Assembly (NCBI GenBank): GCA_903839795.1 | Contig: CAIMDR010000133.1 | Coordinates: forward strand, 1-6,289 | DNA length: 6,289 bases | Direction of reading: 5' to 3' | DNA from: an uncultured Methylococcaceae bacterium | Lineage (GTDB): Bacteria > Pseudomonadota > Gammaproteobacteria > Methylococcales > Methylomonadaceae | In this document: in pieces, positions 5,383 to 6,289 of the stretch | How the letters are laid out: each line of letters begins with the position of its first letter | Numbering within the stretch: position 1 is the first letter of the stretch | Translations under genes and position numbers: made by a program | The notes under the pieces: generated by a model | Seen by the model: only the letters and a program-made list of their open reading frames with translations | Told to the model about the DNA's origin: nothing | Database searches by the model: none

Positions 5383-6289
5383 ATGATAATAAAAACAAAA
5401 AAAGACATTCCATCCAGTGAAATTACTGATCCGTTGGTTTTTAAGAACCGTCGTCAGATCATTAAAGGCATGTTGGCGACTATGATTGCCGGTACAGGTA
5501 TTTCTCCGACATTAGCCAACACCAAATCTGTGTGGGGAGACTTGCCCAAAGGCAATTTCCCAACTGATTCTTTAACCCTTACGCCTGCCGAACTCATCAA
5601 AAATTACACGAACTATTATGAGTTCTCGTTTAATAAAGAAGATTCAACAAGTCTGGCTCAAAATCTGATTACAGACCCTTGGTCTGTAGAGATCAGCGGT
5701 GAAGTTGAAAAACCGGGTACTTATTATTTGGAAGACATTTTGCGTCAGCAGTCCCTCCAAGAGTATATCTATCGTCTTCGCTGTGTCGAAGCTTGGTCAA
5801 TGGTTGTGCCTTGGGTTGGTTTTTCGCTGGCTAGTTTATTAAAAATGGTTAAACCGTTGTCAACGGCCCATTTTGTAAAATTCACCGCCGTTTATCAGCC
5901 CAAAGCAATGCCCAATCAACTGAGCAACACCATGCTGGAATGGCCTTATATCGAAGGTTTACGCATTGATGAAGCCATGCATCCGTTGACCATATTGGCT
6001 GTTGGCATGTACGGCGATACGCTGCCAAAGAAAAATGGTGCACCCTTGCGACTGGTTGTACCTTGGAAATACGGATTTAAAAGCATTAAAGCGATTGTAA
6101 AAATTGAATTATTAAAAAGACCTCCCGTTACAACCTGGAATAAATTTGCACCTAATGACTATGGTTTTTACGGGAATGTAAATCCCACGGTTGCCCACCC
6201 ACGTTGGAGTCAAAACACTGAGCGCCAATTAGGCGGCAGTTTTTTTACGCCACGTCGGCAAACTGAATTATTTAATGGCTATGGTGAAC
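5383..6289 (+). CDS. msrP: Periplasmic methionine sulfoxide reductase catalytic subunit MsrP (YedY), 3'-truncated by window
   Basis: MsrP is a molybdopterin enzyme that reduces oxidised methionines in periplasmic proteins, receiving electrons from the membrane haem protein MsrQ. 302 residues are visible in one open frame running off the end. By comparison with E. coli MsrP (334 residues) only some 15-20 C-terminal residues are missing. The N-terminus has a Tat-type signal: NRRQIIK (22-28), then a hydrophobic stretch to about 45 with a possible cleavage after TLA. The Mo-ligand cysteine is Cys134 in RLRCVEAWSMVVPW (131-144). Other strong matches are NYYEF (77-81), DPWSVEISGEV (98-108), DEAMHPLT, NGAPLRLVVPWKYGFKSIK, NVNP-VAHPRWSQ and FNGYGE at the edge. 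The ATG at 5383 is chosen; an in-frame GTG lies directly before it, and neither has a good Shine-Dalgarno. It lies 74 bp past repeat B, so it probably has its own promoter. msrQ would be expected downstream. Confidence 0.95.
   Translation, partial: MIIKTKKDIPSSEITDPLVFKNRRQIIKGMLATMIAGTGISPTLANTKSVWGDLPKGNFPTDSLTLTPAELIKNYTNYYEFSFNKEDSTSLAQNLITDPWSVEISGEVEKPGTYYLEDILRQQSLQEYIYRLRCVEAWSMVVPWVGFSLASLLKMVKPLSTAHFVKFTAVYQPKAMPNQLSNTMLEWPYIEGLRIDEAMHPLTILAVGMYGDTLPKKNGAPLRLVVPWKYGFKSIKAIVKIELLKRPPVTTWNKFAPNDYGFYGNVNPTVAHPRWSQNTERQLGGSFFTPRRQTELFNGYGE

Overview
The window looks like part of a chromosome from a moderately AT-rich gammaproteobacterium. The ThiE and MsrP sequences are of gammaproteobacterial type. 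The combination of a sterol-desaturase-type hydroxylase, a short LOV protein and abundant palindromic intergenic repeats would fit a methanotroph of the Methylococcales, but that placement is a guess from general resemblance.

Layout, left to right. The 3' part of thiE (thiamine-phosphate synthase, + strand) ends at 497. It converges on phrB (class I photolyase, - strand, 670-2046), and a 150-bp palindromic repeat (C) fills most of the gap between them. Upstream of phrB on the same strand is an exported DUF1499 protein (2111-2548), so the likely transcript is DUF1499-phrB. A 607-bp divergent intergenic region follows; it holds a second palindromic repeat (A, 2588-2779) and about 375 bp of AT-rich DNA. 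A compact + strand operon comes next: an SRPBCC lipid/ligand-binding-fold protein (3156-3635), a stand-alone LOV blue-light photoreceptor (3679-4134) and a membrane fatty acid hydroxylase/sterol desaturase family enzyme (4176-5009), with gaps of 43 and 41 bp. Repeat B (5009-5308) follows. It is an inverted, diverged copy of repeat A that carries an extra 114-bp hairpin. The window ends inside msrP (from 5383), the periplasmic molybdenum methionine sulfoxide reductase subunit; the last few codons lie outside.

How the genes may work together. Photolyase repairs UV damage using blue light, LOV senses blue light, and MsrP repairs oxidised periplasmic proteins, so the neighbourhood has a light and photo-oxidative-stress flavour. 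The SRPBCC-LOV-hydroxylase operon is the least familiar part. A LOV domain with no output domain, sandwiched between a putative hydrophobic-ligand-binding protein and a di-iron membrane oxidase, suggests light-tuned lipid (fatty acid, sterol or hopanoid) modification. That is inference.

The clearest structural discovery is the pair of repeats A and B bracketing this operon in opposite orientations. B preserves a nested insertion whose empty site is visible in A.
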